Assembly: GCA_001796515.1 (NCBI GenBank)
Contig: MGMS01000045.1
Location: 1 to 36,403 of the forward strand
Length of the DNA: 36,403 nucleotides
Source of the DNA: Chloroflexi bacterium RBG_13_51_36
GTDB taxonomy: Bacteria > Chloroflexota > Dehalococcoidia > GIF9 > AB-539-J10
Direction of reading: 5' to 3'
How positions within the stretch are numbered: the stretch's first letter is position 1; the number at the start of each line of letters is the position of its first letter. Made by a program: the position numbers and the translations under genes. This document shows positions 24,781 to 33,186 of the stretch, in pieces. Below the pieces are notes generated by a model. That model did no database searches. It saw nothing but the letters and a program-made list of their open reading frames with translations, and was not told the DNA's origin.

Positions 24781-25185
24781 ATGGCGGGGGATAGAGCAGA
24801 CGAGATTGCAGCCTCACCCAAATTCCGGCAAAGATACGGTAAATCCCAGGTCATCTTTGAGGAAGGCAGCATTGGCAGTGAAATGTATCTCATTCACAGC
24901 GGGAGGGTGCTGCTGTCGGTCCGGCGAAACGAAACCGAACAGACCCCCTTGGTTGTTCTGAATCCTGGCGATTTCTTCGGTGAAATGGCTCTGGTAGATG
25001 ACTCCCCTCGGTCAACTACCGCCGCGGCTGTTGAAGATGACACCGAGTTAATTGTCATAGATAGGCCCAGATTCCTGTTTATGGTGCGACAACAGCCGGA
25101 GTTCGCACTCAGTCTCATGCACACTCTGTGTCAGAGACTACGAGACATGGACAAACGATTGTCTCCTGACGGAGCTTCATCATGA
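24781..25185 (+). CDS. Single-domain cyclic-nucleotide-binding protein
   Basis: A protein of about 134 residues made only of a cNMP-binding fold (Crp/PKA-R type): VIFEEGSIGSEMYLIHSGRVLL, then the phosphate-binding cassette FFGEMALVDD-SPRSTTAAA with its conserved Glu and Arg, and a final C-helix (RFLFMVRQQPEFALSL). There is no DNA-binding domain, so it is not a CRP regulator; it may act as a protein-protein switch or a cAMP buffer. The frame could extend to a TTG at 24715, but AAGCAGGA sits seven bases before this ATG. The stop overlaps the start of the MBL-fold hydrolase (ATGA), so the two are translated together. A CHASE2 adenylate cyclase lies 4 kb away on the other strand. Confidence 0.88.
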   Translation: MAGDRADEIAASPKFRQRYGKSQVIFEEGSIGSEMYLIHSGRVLLSVRRNETEQTPLVVLNPGDFFGEMALVDDSPRSTTAAAVEDDTELIVIDRPRFLFMVRQQPEFALSLMHTLCQRLRDMDKRLSPDGASS

Positions 25186-26012
25186 AGGAGAAGCCGGTAA
25201 GTCCCCGTGCGCAGACCAGGGCTGAGCTACAGCCGGAGCAATCCACAGTAACTGAGCTGGTGCCGGGAATCTACCAGCTTCGCGGCGAGAAGCCCGGAAG
25301 TCACGTCTATCTTGTCAAGGGCGATGGCAGGAATGCTCTCATCGATACCGGTGTTGCCGGTAAATTCCCGGTTCTGAAGCGCCGGCTTGCTGAATTGGGT
25401 CTGCACGTGAAAGACGTAAATCTGATTATATTAACACACGAACACTATGATCATATCGGTGCTACCGCCTTCTTCCACCGAACTGCCGTAGTAACGGCGC
25501 ACCGTCTGGCGGCCAACAAACTGGAGTTGCAGGATGAATTTGTCACCTTCAGGAAATACCGTGATCAATCCGGTAAGCCCTTCTGGGTAGATGTCTGGCT
25601 GGAGGACGGTTCTACAATTGACCTTGGGAATTATGAACTTCAGGTAATACACACGCCGGGGCACACCTCGGGCTGTATCTGTCTATATGAGCCAAGAGCG
25701 AGACTGCTCTTTACTGGTGACACGGTTTTTGCTGGGGGCACGCTGTCCGAGATAGCTGTGGGCGGTAATGTCAGCGACTATGTGAATTCCGTCCGGCGTC
25801 TAAGCAATCTGAAGATCAAACAGGTTTACCCCGGTCACGGCAAGGTATCCAGTACACCCGAAGAGGACTTGCCTAAAGCAATAGTCTATGCTCAGACGAT
25901 GCTTGACGACTGCAAGAGCTTCTTTGAGGCTTTCATTAAGACTAGAAAGCTGCAGGACAAACTTGGATCGGCTTTCGGATATTGGACACGATCCCGGGAC
26001 GAAGAGAAGTAG
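25182..26012 (+). CDS. MBL-fold metallohydrolase, glyoxalase II-like
   Basis: A 276-residue cytosolic enzyme of the metallo-beta-lactamase fold. Metal ligands are seen in LTHEHYDH, HTPGHTSG, TGDTVF and PGHG (near the end). The family includes glyoxalase II, lactonases, phosphodiesterases and sulfur transferases; substrate choice cannot be read. The N-terminal 25 residues are variable, followed by GIYQLRGEKPGSHVYLVKG, typical of the glyoxalase II group. It is coupled by a four-base overlap to the cNMP-binding protein, which may control it directly. The C-terminal 50 residues (after PGHGKVSSTPEEDL) form a helical tail. Confidence 0.85.
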   Translation: MKEKPVSPRAQTRAELQPEQSTVTELVPGIYQLRGEKPGSHVYLVKGDGRNALIDTGVAGKFPVLKRRLAELGLHVKDVNLIILTHEHYDHIGATAFFHRTAVVTAHRLAANKLELQDEFVTFRKYRDQSGKPFWVDVWLEDGSTIDLGNYELQVIHTPGHTSGCICLYEPRARLLFTGDTVFAGGTLSEIAVGGNVSDYVNSVRRLSNLKIKQVYPGHGKVSSTPEEDLPKAIVYAQTMLDDCKSFFEAFIKTRKLQDKLGSAFGYWTRSRDEEK

Positions 26013-26065
26013 CAGTGCCTGTTATTCGCAGGCAATCTCTGGCCCATGGATTGGTCTTCTTGCTG

Positions 26066-26254
26066 CTACAGAATATACTCGTCGCCCTCGCGGGGAATAT
26101 CAATCGTGATTCCTAGCGATTTGGCTACTGCCCTGACCTCTCTCCTTATTTCCGACACGTGTTGGGGACTCATGTCAATTACCAACATTTGGAGGAATGA
26201 ACTATTGCTGGTGTGGATTGGGGGTGGAAGACGCCACCAATTATCTTGATACAA
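26066..26254 (-). pseudogene. Internally deleted copy of MBL-fold gene
   Basis: The 62-codon frame ends SLGITIDIPREGDEYIL, matching the end of the intact protein at 28170-28940 (LETSINIAREGDEFIL). Its N-terminal part (SNSSFLQ) matches an internal segment of that protein (SKSSFLQ). The stretch in between, about 330 bases in the intact gene, is missing, and so is the metal-binding half. DNA similarity is visible in both parts. It is a decayed partial duplicate lying next to a FecR gene, as the intact copy does. Confidence 0.75.
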
Positions 26255-26305
26255 CCAAGCTAGGAGAACGAATAGAGTAGTAGTCCGGCAACCCTGCTAG
26301 CTTGC

Positions 26306-27988
26306 TTAATAATAGACCGTAAAATTAACTGGGTAGAGACTGTCTGCAGCTGTACACCCATAGACAGCCGCAACCTCAAGTTCAAGAAAATCAATATAGG
26401 ATATAACATCCCAGCCGTCAGGCCACGCACTCACGTCGTACCACTCCTCTCCGGTGTGCACCCAAACATAATAACAATGTCCGCCGACAACAACGATGCT
26501 ATCAGGCGTTGTGTGATTAGTACCATCTACTGGCTGTTCAGTGTCTTGGTCTATGGCCCAGGAGCCAGTGTTATCATCCCAGATGAATATGGGAGCCTGT
26601 GGCCCCATATCTATCTGAACGGAGATGCTGGCCGTTTCAGTGACAATGATACTGATAGTGCAACTAGCTTCGGCGGTTATCGTCTCACCTAAAGCGTCGG
26701 TGCCGTATGCCGTGGCATTGTTGGTCACAGATTCGCCGTAGTATCCGTAGGGAATTTCGTAGGTTGCGGCAAATATCCAGGTCTCACCTGTGTCGAGTCT
26801 GCTATTCCCATTAGTATCACCGCTCTGGTGAAGAGGTTCCCCAGTCATAGCGTCAACAACTGAGACATCGAATAGAGGCGTATTGCCGGGGTTAGTTACG
26901 GTATAGGTGTAGTTGATGCACAGGGCTTCATGTTCCCAATCTTCCCACAGTTGGCCTGTCTTATTCATGGCAATGGCAGGTCGCAGGATATCAACGCTGG
27001 CGGCATCCCAGGCGATTATCGTCCCGGCACCAGCATAGGTACCGGCAGCTGCAGCGGTGTTGACCAAAGGGCTATCATCTTCGGTAGTCACGGTGTAGTT
27101 TGCGCTAAATATCCAGGTCTCGCTCATGTCAAGTAATCCATTCTGGTTAGTATCACCGCTCTGGTAAGTAACTTGCTCAATCATATTGTCGGTAACTGAC
27201 ACATTTGACAGCAGCACGTTACCGGGGTTGGTGACGACATAGGTATAAGTAACAAGGTCTTCATCGTGCGCTTGTGTTGGGTTGGCGGTCTTGGTTATTT
27301 CAATATCGGGGTTCGGCGAAAAGCCTCGGCGACCACCGCCGGTCTCGCTACCACGACTTGTCGGAGCAAGCTGTGGTGGTTCACCGGGTGTAACAATGCA
27401 TTTGCGTCCCTGAGGGATTTGCAGTTCCGCGCCGTTCGCAATGACCCATATATCCCCTCTATTGTTAGTTACCCAGGTTGTGCCGTCTGCTATGACGTTA
27501 ATTGTCATGATGCTCCCCCTCACCACCGCCACACACGCTGGCGTTTCAACTTCATAGCGAGATGCTGAGTCCACAAGCTTGTTCACGCGGCTTATGGTAG
27601 TTCCTATTGCCTGTTTGAGTCTGATGGTCGTGGAGCCTGCACTAGAGATACCTAGTGAAACCACTTCTAGCTCGGTGTCAGCTTCTAATTCAATAGTGCT
27701 GCCATCAAAAAAGGTGATGTCAGCGCCGGAGCTGTTACCGGACTTCACACTGTCCCCAATTGCAAGGGGCATCCCCACCTGCGCTGCTATCCAACTGCTC
27801 GCACCTGCCTTCCTTACGGATACATTTCCTTTGGTGATCGAGAGGATAGTGAGCGTAGGAGAGGTGGTGGGTGGCTCTGGTGAACCTCCATTGGACGGCT
27901 CATCGCCTTGGTGAAGCAAAACTGCGGCTACCACGCTAGACACAGCAACTATTGACACGATAACTATTAGCAGTAGTTTCTTGCGCAC
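26306..27988 (-). CDS. FecR protein with two DUF11-type repeats
   Basis: A 560-residue paralog of the 703-residue FecR protein. One N-terminal hydrophobic anchor (5-24), a FecR domain (about 45-205: SGNSSGADITFFDGS, ETPACVAVVRGS), a short non-polyglycine linker, two DUF11/DUF7507 modules (about 225-335 and 336-445; NPGNVLLSNVSVTDN, YQSGDTN) and a C-terminal unknown domain (about 450-560) like that of the 400-residue FecR lipoprotein. The start is GTG, with AGGAGG six bases upstream. The promoter lies about 75-100 bases upstream. It should be an outward-facing signal-binding protein. Two independent parents for its two halves suggest module exchange among the three genes. Confidence 0.86.
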   Translation of the reverse strand: MRKKLLLIVIVSIVAVSSVVAAVLLHQGDEPSNGGSPEPPTTSPTLTILSITKGNVSVRKAGASSWIAAQVGMPLAIGDSVKSGNSSGADITFFDGSTIELEADTELEVVSLGISSAGSTTIRLKQAIGTTISRVNKLVDSASRYEVETPACVAVVRGSIMTINVIADGTTWVTNNRGDIWVIANGAELQIPQGRKCIVTPGEPPQLAPTSRGSETGGGRRGFSPNPDIEITKTANPTQAHDEDLVTYTYVVTNPGNVLLSNVSVTDNMIEQVTYQSGDTNQNGLLDMSETWIFSANYTVTTEDDSPLVNTAAAAGTYAGAGTIIAWDAASVDILRPAIAMNKTGQLWEDWEHEALCINYTYTVTNPGNTPLFDVSVVDAMTGEPLHQSGDTNGNSRLDTGETWIFAATYEIPYGYYGESVTNNATAYGTDALGETITAEASCTISIIVTETASISVQIDMGPQAPIFIWDDNTGSWAIDQDTEQPVDGTNHTTPDSIVVVGGHCYYVWVHTGEEWYDVSAWPDGWDVISYIDFLELEVAAVYGCTAADSLYPVNFTVYY

Positions 27989-28059
27989 AATGGGCCTCCT
28001 GCGAATGGCGCTACATTGGTATCAACACGCCAGATTACCGGCTTATATGGTGCGGCGAT

Positions 28060-28088
28060 ATACTACTCTGGTACAATCTGCATGTCAA
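28060..28088 (-). promoter_or_regulatory. Promoter for FecR gene at 27988
   Basis: Minus strand TTGACA (28083-28088), a 17-base spacer and TAGTAT (28060-28065). The -35 and its flank (CTATTGACA) match those of the FecR promoter at 24673-24702, which supports descent of both from one duplicated unit. Confidence 0.5.
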
Positions 28089-28169
28089 TAGAGATTTATT
28101 CATAGTGGCTACTAAAGGGTGCCTCTTATTTTCAGACAACCCGTGAACTGTGGATAACTGTGTATTCTG

Positions 28170-28940
28170 CTACAGGATAAACTCGTCGCCCTCTCGGGCA
28201 ATATTTATCGATGTCTCCAGCAGTTTGGCTAGTTCTCTGATTTCTCTCTTTATCTCAGGTTCATGCGGGGGACTCATGTGAATTGCCACCACCCTGGGCA
28301 GATAACCCTTTATTCGACGGAACTCAATCAGCTCCTCCTTGAGCATTTCTGGGCAGAGGTGACCTGCATCTCTGGCGGCACCGGCCAGACGATTAGGCCA
28401 GGTCAGATCAGCTATTATCAATTGCGGAGATATGTTGTTCCATATGGAGGAAAGTCCGGGACCAGTATCACCTGTGTAGAATAGGGGCTTTCCGTCTCCA
28501 GAAGTGATTTCAAAGCCCACGCCGTCAAGTGGATGCTGCACCGGCACGGCCGTGACGTAGTAGCCTTCTATTTTTTCCCGCTTGAAGAATTCCAGCGGGA
28601 CTAATTTAATGGTTGCCCTCTGGAGGAATGAGGACTTGCTGGTGAACTCAGGATAGACGACACCGTCAATTAGATGAGATGAGAGAATATCGAGGGCCTC
28701 AGGTGTGGCGAAGACTTTGGTAGTGCGGTCAGAATTGTTGAAGGCAAAGGCGGGGACCGCCCTGATATGGTCGTAATGACCGTGAGAAAGCAATATCGCC
28801 TTGATCTTCTTCTGTTCGGCGAAGGTCAGTTCTGAAACCAGGCTACCGGCATCTACCGCGAGTATGCCATCAACGAGGAAGGATACGAGCCGCGTGTTTT
28901 TGGACTCGGCATTATGTGTCCCCAGAAACCTCACTATCAC
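28170..28940 (-). CDS. MBL-fold metallohydrolase, phosphodiesterase-like
   Basis: A 256-residue enzyme with full metal-binding motifs: SHGHYDH (52-58 area), the His of VQHPLDG, the Asp of YTGDTGPG and the His of AIHMSPPH. It has the short metal-dependent hydrolase layout near the class II cyclic-nucleotide phosphodiesterase and RNase Z groups, and a C-terminal REGDEFIL. In a neighbourhood with an adenylate cyclase it could degrade cAMP, but this is inference. It follows the potassium-channel gene by 22 bases on the same strand and is probably in one operon with it. A decayed partial copy lies at 26066-26254. Confidence 0.85.
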   Translation of the reverse strand: MIVRFLGTHNAESKNTRLVSFLVDGILAVDAGSLVSELTFAEQKKIKAILLSHGHYDHIRAVPAFAFNNSDRTTKVFATPEALDILSSHLIDGVVYPEFTSKSSFLQRATIKLVPLEFFKREKIEGYYVTAVPVQHPLDGVGFEITSGDGKPLFYTGDTGPGLSSIWNNISPQLIIADLTWPNRLAGAARDAGHLCPEMLKEELIEFRRIKGYLPRVVAIHMSPPHEPEIKREIRELAKLLETSINIAREGDEFIL

Positions 28941-28962
28941 TGAGACTGCTCCATCGCCATAT

Positions 28963-29976
28963 CTATTCTTTAAGAAGTGTGGCCAGTTCGTCCCGCCCCT
29001 CAGGCGTGGTCATGAACACCAGGGTATTCTTCCGGTCAATAACGTAGTTTTCTGACGGGTTATAGACCCAGTTGTCTCCTGTCTTAGCTGCCAACAGCAG
29101 GGCATGGGGGAATCTCTTCAGGTTCAGCGCCGATATAGGTCGGCCAACAAATGATTCGGGCACGGGCAGCTCTTCAACCCGCAGGTTCTTCTCTCTGTCG
29201 CGCAACATAATATCCAGAAAAGATACTACCGTGGGTCTCACCATTTCGGAAGCCATCCTCAACCCACCGATAGCGCAAGGTGAGACGACGGCATCGGCGC
29301 CCGCCTTCTTCATCTTCTCGCCGTTTCTCATGTCGTTGCAGCGGGCCACTACCCTCAGCTTTGGGTTAAGCTGCTTTGCCGTCAGGCTCACAACCAAATT
29401 CTGGTTATCATCTCCGGCTACAGCGAACAGGCCGGCCGCCTTCTCAACGCCGGCTTTTAGAAGGGTGTCGCTGTCGGTAGCATCGCCTTCTATGAAAACC
29501 TCATCACCGAATGATTCCAGGTCAGCTCCTAAATTGCTTTTGTTGACATCGACCACCACATGAGGCCTTTTGGTCGCGTGAAGCTCGTTGGCTATGTAGG
29601 AGCCCACTCGACCGAGTCCGCATACAATGTAATGGTCCTTATAGTTACCAGCTATCTTTTCCATTCTTCTCCTCCTGAAGGACTCCGTCAGTTGTCCTTC
29701 AACTACCAGAGCAGTGATATTGGTAAAAATGTATGCCATAACGCCGACCCCAGCGACAGCAATGAATATGGTGAATATCCTGCCCCCGACATTGCCCGAT
29801 AGATCAATGACCTCTTCGAAGCCAATCGTCGTTATAGTGATGACCGTCATGTAGAGTGTATCCACGAATGAATACTGTCTACCACCAATGAACCAGTAAC
29901 CCACGGTGCCTATCAGTAAGATGACTGCAAGGATGACGGCAGCCCAACCAAACCTTCTATAAACTCGTGAAGACAT
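28963..29976 (-). CDS. RCK-gated potassium channel
   Basis: A 337-residue protein. Two transmembrane helices (10-32 and 64-90) flank a pore loop with the filter TTIGFEE (49-55); a Glu follows GF where channels usually have Gly, a variant that I believe is not rare in bacteria. Then comes an RCK/TrkA-N domain (about 113-235) with the Rossmann motif VCGLGRVG, and a TrkA-C domain (about 253-337). It should form a tetramer that lets potassium pass in response to a cytosolic nucleotide or ion bound by the RCK ring. The ligand is not readable. It is the first gene of a probable two-gene operon with the MBL-fold enzyme. Confidence 0.9.
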   Translation of the reverse strand: MSSRVYRRFGWAAVILAVILLIGTVGYWFIGGRQYSFVDTLYMTVITITTIGFEEVIDLSGNVGGRIFTIFIAVAGVGVMAYIFTNITALVVEGQLTESFRRRRMEKIAGNYKDHYIVCGLGRVGSYIANELHATKRPHVVVDVNKSNLGADLESFGDEVFIEGDATDSDTLLKAGVEKAAGLFAVAGDDNQNLVVSLTAKQLNPKLRVVARCNDMRNGEKMKKAGADAVVSPCAIGGLRMASEMVRPTVVSFLDIMLRDREKNLRVEELPVPESFVGRPISALNLKRFPHALLLAAKTGDNWVYNPSENYVIDRKNTLVFMTTPEGRDELATLLKE

Positions 29977-30300
29977 GACTATCCTGTATTTTATATGACA
30001 TGACTGATTTATCTCAAGGGCGCTTCGTCGGTGATCGAGCCCGTGTGAACAAGATACTTCTGAAGGTGATAGTCATGCCATGCAATGGCGTCCCTAGCAT
30101 GGCTCTGCCTTTGTGAATCTGGAGCTACGAAATTATATTGAAACACAAGGTCTCGGGGATTATAATGTTCTTGATGTGCGGCGACTGATGGTGGTGCGTT
30201 CCTCCATATCGTGCAGTTCAAGAAGAAGACAGGATAGAGGAGCCACGGTAAGATATCATTGTGAAGTTCACTGAATTCTGTTTATCATGTCACGTCAGAA
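29977..30300. other. Intergenic stretch, no gene seen
   Basis: 324 bases between the divergent channel gene and the decarboxylase remnant. A 70-codon minus-strand frame (30009-30221) shows no motif and no ribosome-binding site. No repeat or strong hairpin noticed. Confidence 0.5.
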
Positions 30301-30630
30301 ATGCAGGAGATCAACAGGGACTTTTTCGCAAAATCATATTCCGAAGGAGAGATTGTGAGGAAACTGAAAAAGTGCGCTTCTGAGGACGCCGAACCACATA
30401 GCGGCAGATTATTTGGCATAGCTTTTGAGGCTGGACTTGATGATATGAGAGAAATCGCACATCGGGTTCTTACTACTTTTGGTGATAGGAACATACTCGA
30501 TTTTCTGGAATTTCCCAGCGCTACTAAGTCGAAGACGGACATTGTTGATGTGGCCAGGAAGAACTAGCCCTGTGGTACGATCGAAACCAGGTGGCGCGAA
30601 CGAGTATAGCGGCCCCGTATTCTTGGTGTC
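30301..30630 (+). pseudogene. Remnant of PLP-dependent group II decarboxylase
   Basis: An 88-codon frame with HSGRLFGIAFEAGLDDMREI and LDFLEFPSATKSKTDIVDVA resembles the N-terminal 100 residues of MfnA/sphingosine-phosphate-lyase-like decarboxylases (usual pattern GRLFxxxY, FPSLxxFExEVVxMA). It ends at a stop (30565-30567) where the family continues for 300 more residues. In the next frame SPVVRSKPGGANEY recalls the VVGSxTSGGTES motif that follows, so a frameshift plus truncation is likely. The PLP-binding lysine region is missing. If intact as a short gene it would be an unknown 88-residue protein; I prefer the remnant reading. Confidence 0.45.
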
Positions 30631-30660
30631 GACGTCGAAAACGTCTTCGGGAGGAGATCA

Positions 30661-32142
30661 ATGATAAAAGACAAGCTAGACTATTTTGAATTCGTTGATT
30701 TGTGCCGCGGCCAAAGGACAATCGAGTTAAAAGGAAGAGATAAGGAAAGAATCAGGCAATCCAGAAAGGCTTTTGAGGGTATTCTGAAGTCCAATCCGCA
30801 CAAATCCTACTATGCAATAAACACCGGCGTCGGTGCTCTTTTGAATAGACGCATTCCCAAAGGCAGAATGGAAGAATTCCAGGAGAATCTAATCATGAGC
30901 CACACCTGTGGCGTAGGCCCCCCTCTGGAGAGGGAGATAGTCAGAGGGATCATGCTGCACATGATTTTGAATCTCAAGAAAGGATATTCCGTCATGAGAT
31001 TGCCGACACTGGAGCTCCTGGTGGAGATGTTCAACAGAGATATCATTCCGGTTGTACCGGCAAAGGGATCTCTGGGTGCCAGCGGCGATCTAGTTCCTCA
31101 GGCTCACATTGCCCTGGCCTTGATTGGCAGGGACCCTCAGCGGGTTTTGCCTACTGCAGGACTAGAGCCAGCGAAGTTGCAGGTCGGGGAAGCCATTGCC
31201 CTGCTTAATGGCACGAGCTTCATGACGAGTTGTCTGGCCTTCCTGGCATTCCAGTCTGATAACTTGATCCGAACAGCCGACATAGCTGCCGTTATGACCA
31301 TTGAAGCTTTGGGTTGCGGCACCAAATCCTTTGAGCCTGAACTTCAAGAACTTAGACCTCATCCAGGGCAAATCACAACTGCTCACTATTTGAACCGCCT
31401 TCTTCTTAGGAAGACAAAAGGGGGCAAGAAGCCAGCTTATTCATTACAGGACGCTTATTCCTTGAGATGCATTCCTCAGGTCCACGGCGCTTTTCGGGAT
31501 GTTCTTTCCCGGGTCAGAGATGTTGTAGATACCGAGATCAACTCCTTTGGCGGCAATCCCTGGATTTCAACCAAAGGAGAGAAAACTGAAATTTGCGAGG
31601 GCAGCGGTAATTTCCATGGTCAGATTCTGGCTCACGCAGCCGATAGTTTGTCGATTGCCCTCTGCAGCATCTCGGGCATTTCGGAAAGAAGAATAGACAG
31701 GCTGGTCAGTCGCGGTGCCAACGGTCTCCCTTTGTTTCTGGCCAGGAACCAGGGGTTGAACACCGGTCTGATGATCACTCAATATACCGCGGCCGCTCTG
31801 GTTTCGGAAAACAAGACTCTGGCTCACCCCGCTTCTGTTGACTCCATTCCCGTGTCAGCCGGCCAGGAAGACTTCGTGAGTATGGGTGGCTGGGCCGTCA
31901 GCAAAGCGAGGGAGATTTGCAGAAATACGGAGTACGTCATAGCCATCGAAATTCTGTGCGCTGCTCAGGCCCTGGACTTCCGCGAACCATTGCCGGAAGA
32001 ATCGAGGCTGGCCAAGATTCATGAGGTCGTCAGAAGCCGCGTCGCCCATTTTGAGAAAAGCAGGGTCCTGGCTGAAGATATCAAAGAGATCTACGAACTT
32101 GTTCATAATGGTAGATTGCTGGAGGAGGCGGGGATGCTATGA
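30661..32142 (+). CDS. hutH: Histidine ammonia-lyase
   Basis: A 493-residue enzyme, usual length for the family, that removes ammonia from L-histidine to give urocanate, the first step of histidine degradation in the cytosol. The catalytic MIO cofactor arises from the internal triad Ala140-Ser141-Gly142 in KGSLGASGDLVPQAH. Tyr51 in YAINTGVG is the conserved catalytic tyrosine; further family marks are ALLNGTSFMTS and CIPQVHGA. Family relatives acting on Phe or Tyr have different residues at the substrate pocket; the operon fixes the role as histidine. GGGAGGA precedes the ATG. It overlaps the formimidoyltransferase gene by four bases (ATGA). Confidence 0.95.
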   Translation: MIKDKLDYFEFVDLCRGQRTIELKGRDKERIRQSRKAFEGILKSNPHKSYYAINTGVGALLNRRIPKGRMEEFQENLIMSHTCGVGPPLEREIVRGIMLHMILNLKKGYSVMRLPTLELLVEMFNRDIIPVVPAKGSLGASGDLVPQAHIALALIGRDPQRVLPTAGLEPAKLQVGEAIALLNGTSFMTSCLAFLAFQSDNLIRTADIAAVMTIEALGCGTKSFEPELQELRPHPGQITTAHYLNRLLLRKTKGGKKPAYSLQDAYSLRCIPQVHGAFRDVLSRVRDVVDTEINSFGGNPWISTKGEKTEICEGSGNFHGQILAHAADSLSIALCSISGISERRIDRLVSRGANGLPLFLARNQGLNTGLMITQYTAAALVSENKTLAHPASVDSIPVSAGQEDFVSMGGWAVSKAREICRNTEYVIAIEILCAAQALDFREPLPEESRLAKIHEVVRSRVAHFEKSRVLAEDIKEIYELVHNGRLLEEAGML

Positions 32143-33143
32143 GAAAGATAATTGAATGCGTGCCCAATTTTAGCGAAGGCAGAGATACCAGCAAGATAGA
32201 ACGGATCACTGCCGAGGTCGAGAAGGTTCCCGGCGTGAAGCTGTTGGATGTAGCCTCGGACGCTCATCACAATCGTACAGTGTTGACCTTCGTGGGAGGA
32301 CCGGAGTCAATAAAGAAGGCCAGCTATAATGCGATTGCCAGGGCAGCCGAAATCATTGATATGGCCAGACATCAGGGGCAACACCCAAGATTGGGAGCCT
32401 GTGACGTCTGTCCTTTTGTTCCTATTCAAAACGTCACCGTGGCGGACTGCGTTGCTGTGGCAAACGAGCTTGCCCGCGAAGTTGGAGAAAAGCTGCGCAT
32501 CCCTGTTTTTCTTTACGAGGAAGCAGCAAGATTTCCAGAGAGAAGAGACTTAGCCAGCATTAGAGCCGGTCAGTATGAAGGCCTGGAGGCAAAACTGAAG
32601 GATTCCCGCTGGAAGCCAGACTACGGCCCGGCCACTTTCAACAGAAAGAGCGGAGCCACCGTTATCGGTGCCAGAGAGTTTCTGATTGCCTACAACGTTT
32701 ACTTAAGCACGACTCATAAGGAGACTGGCCACATGATAGCCAGGATTATTCGTGAGTCGGGCTGCATGGCAACTGCGGATGACGGCCGGAGAATCAGGAT
32801 ACCTGGGATATTCAAGTCGGTTAAGGCAGTCGGTATTACACCTGGAGAACCGGGAGTGGCCGAGGTCTCAGTCAACCTGACCAACTACAGGGTTGCTCCC
32901 ATGCACTTCGTCTTTGAGAAGATAAAACAGCTCGGTCAGCTGGGAGGCGCAAGCGTTCTCTATAGCGAGATCATCGGGTTGGTTCCCAAGGAGGCGATTC
33001 TCAAGGCAGGCAGATTCTACCGGCCAAGAGCAAGGTCAGACAAGAGACTCATTGAAGCAGCGGTGAGAAATCTGGGACTCGATTCGCCTCAGGGCTTCAA
33101 TCCCATGGCGAAGATAATTGAGTACCTGATTGGTGCCCCGTGA
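32139..33143 (+). CDS. ftcD: Glutamate formimidoyltransferase
   Basis: A 334-residue enzyme that moves the formimino group from N-formimino-L-glutamate to tetrahydrofolate, releasing glutamate. The N-terminal and middle domains are complete (ECVPNFSEGRD at the start; QHPRLGACDVCPF with catalytic His82; ETGHMIARIIRESGC; NLTNYRVAPMHFVF). Animals fuse this to the cyclodeaminase; here they are separate genes, as is usual in bacteria. It uses the ATGA overlap with hutH for coupled translation. It sits in the histidine operon between hutH and the cyclodeaminase and makes the pathway folate-dependent. Confidence 0.94.
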   Translation: MRKIIECVPNFSEGRDTSKIERITAEVEKVPGVKLLDVASDAHHNRTVLTFVGGPESIKKASYNAIARAAEIIDMARHQGQHPRLGACDVCPFVPIQNVTVADCVAVANELAREVGEKLRIPVFLYEEAARFPERRDLASIRAGQYEGLEAKLKDSRWKPDYGPATFNRKSGATVIGAREFLIAYNVYLSTTHKETGHMIARIIRESGCMATADDGRRIRIPGIFKSVKAVGITPGEPGVAEVSVNLTNYRVAPMHFVFEKIKQLGQLGGASVLYSEIIGLVPKEAILKAGRFYRPRARSDKRLIEAAVRNLGLDSPQGFNPMAKIIEYLIGAP

Positions 33144-33186
33144 GAAACTCAGTTTTTCAAGGGCAGCCAGTTAAGGAGGAATAGGA

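Noticed and set aside
28963-29976. Potassium filter TTIGFEE as a novel ion selectivity
   Set aside because: Glu after the GF/GY of the filter is, as far as I recall, common in bacterial RCK channels.
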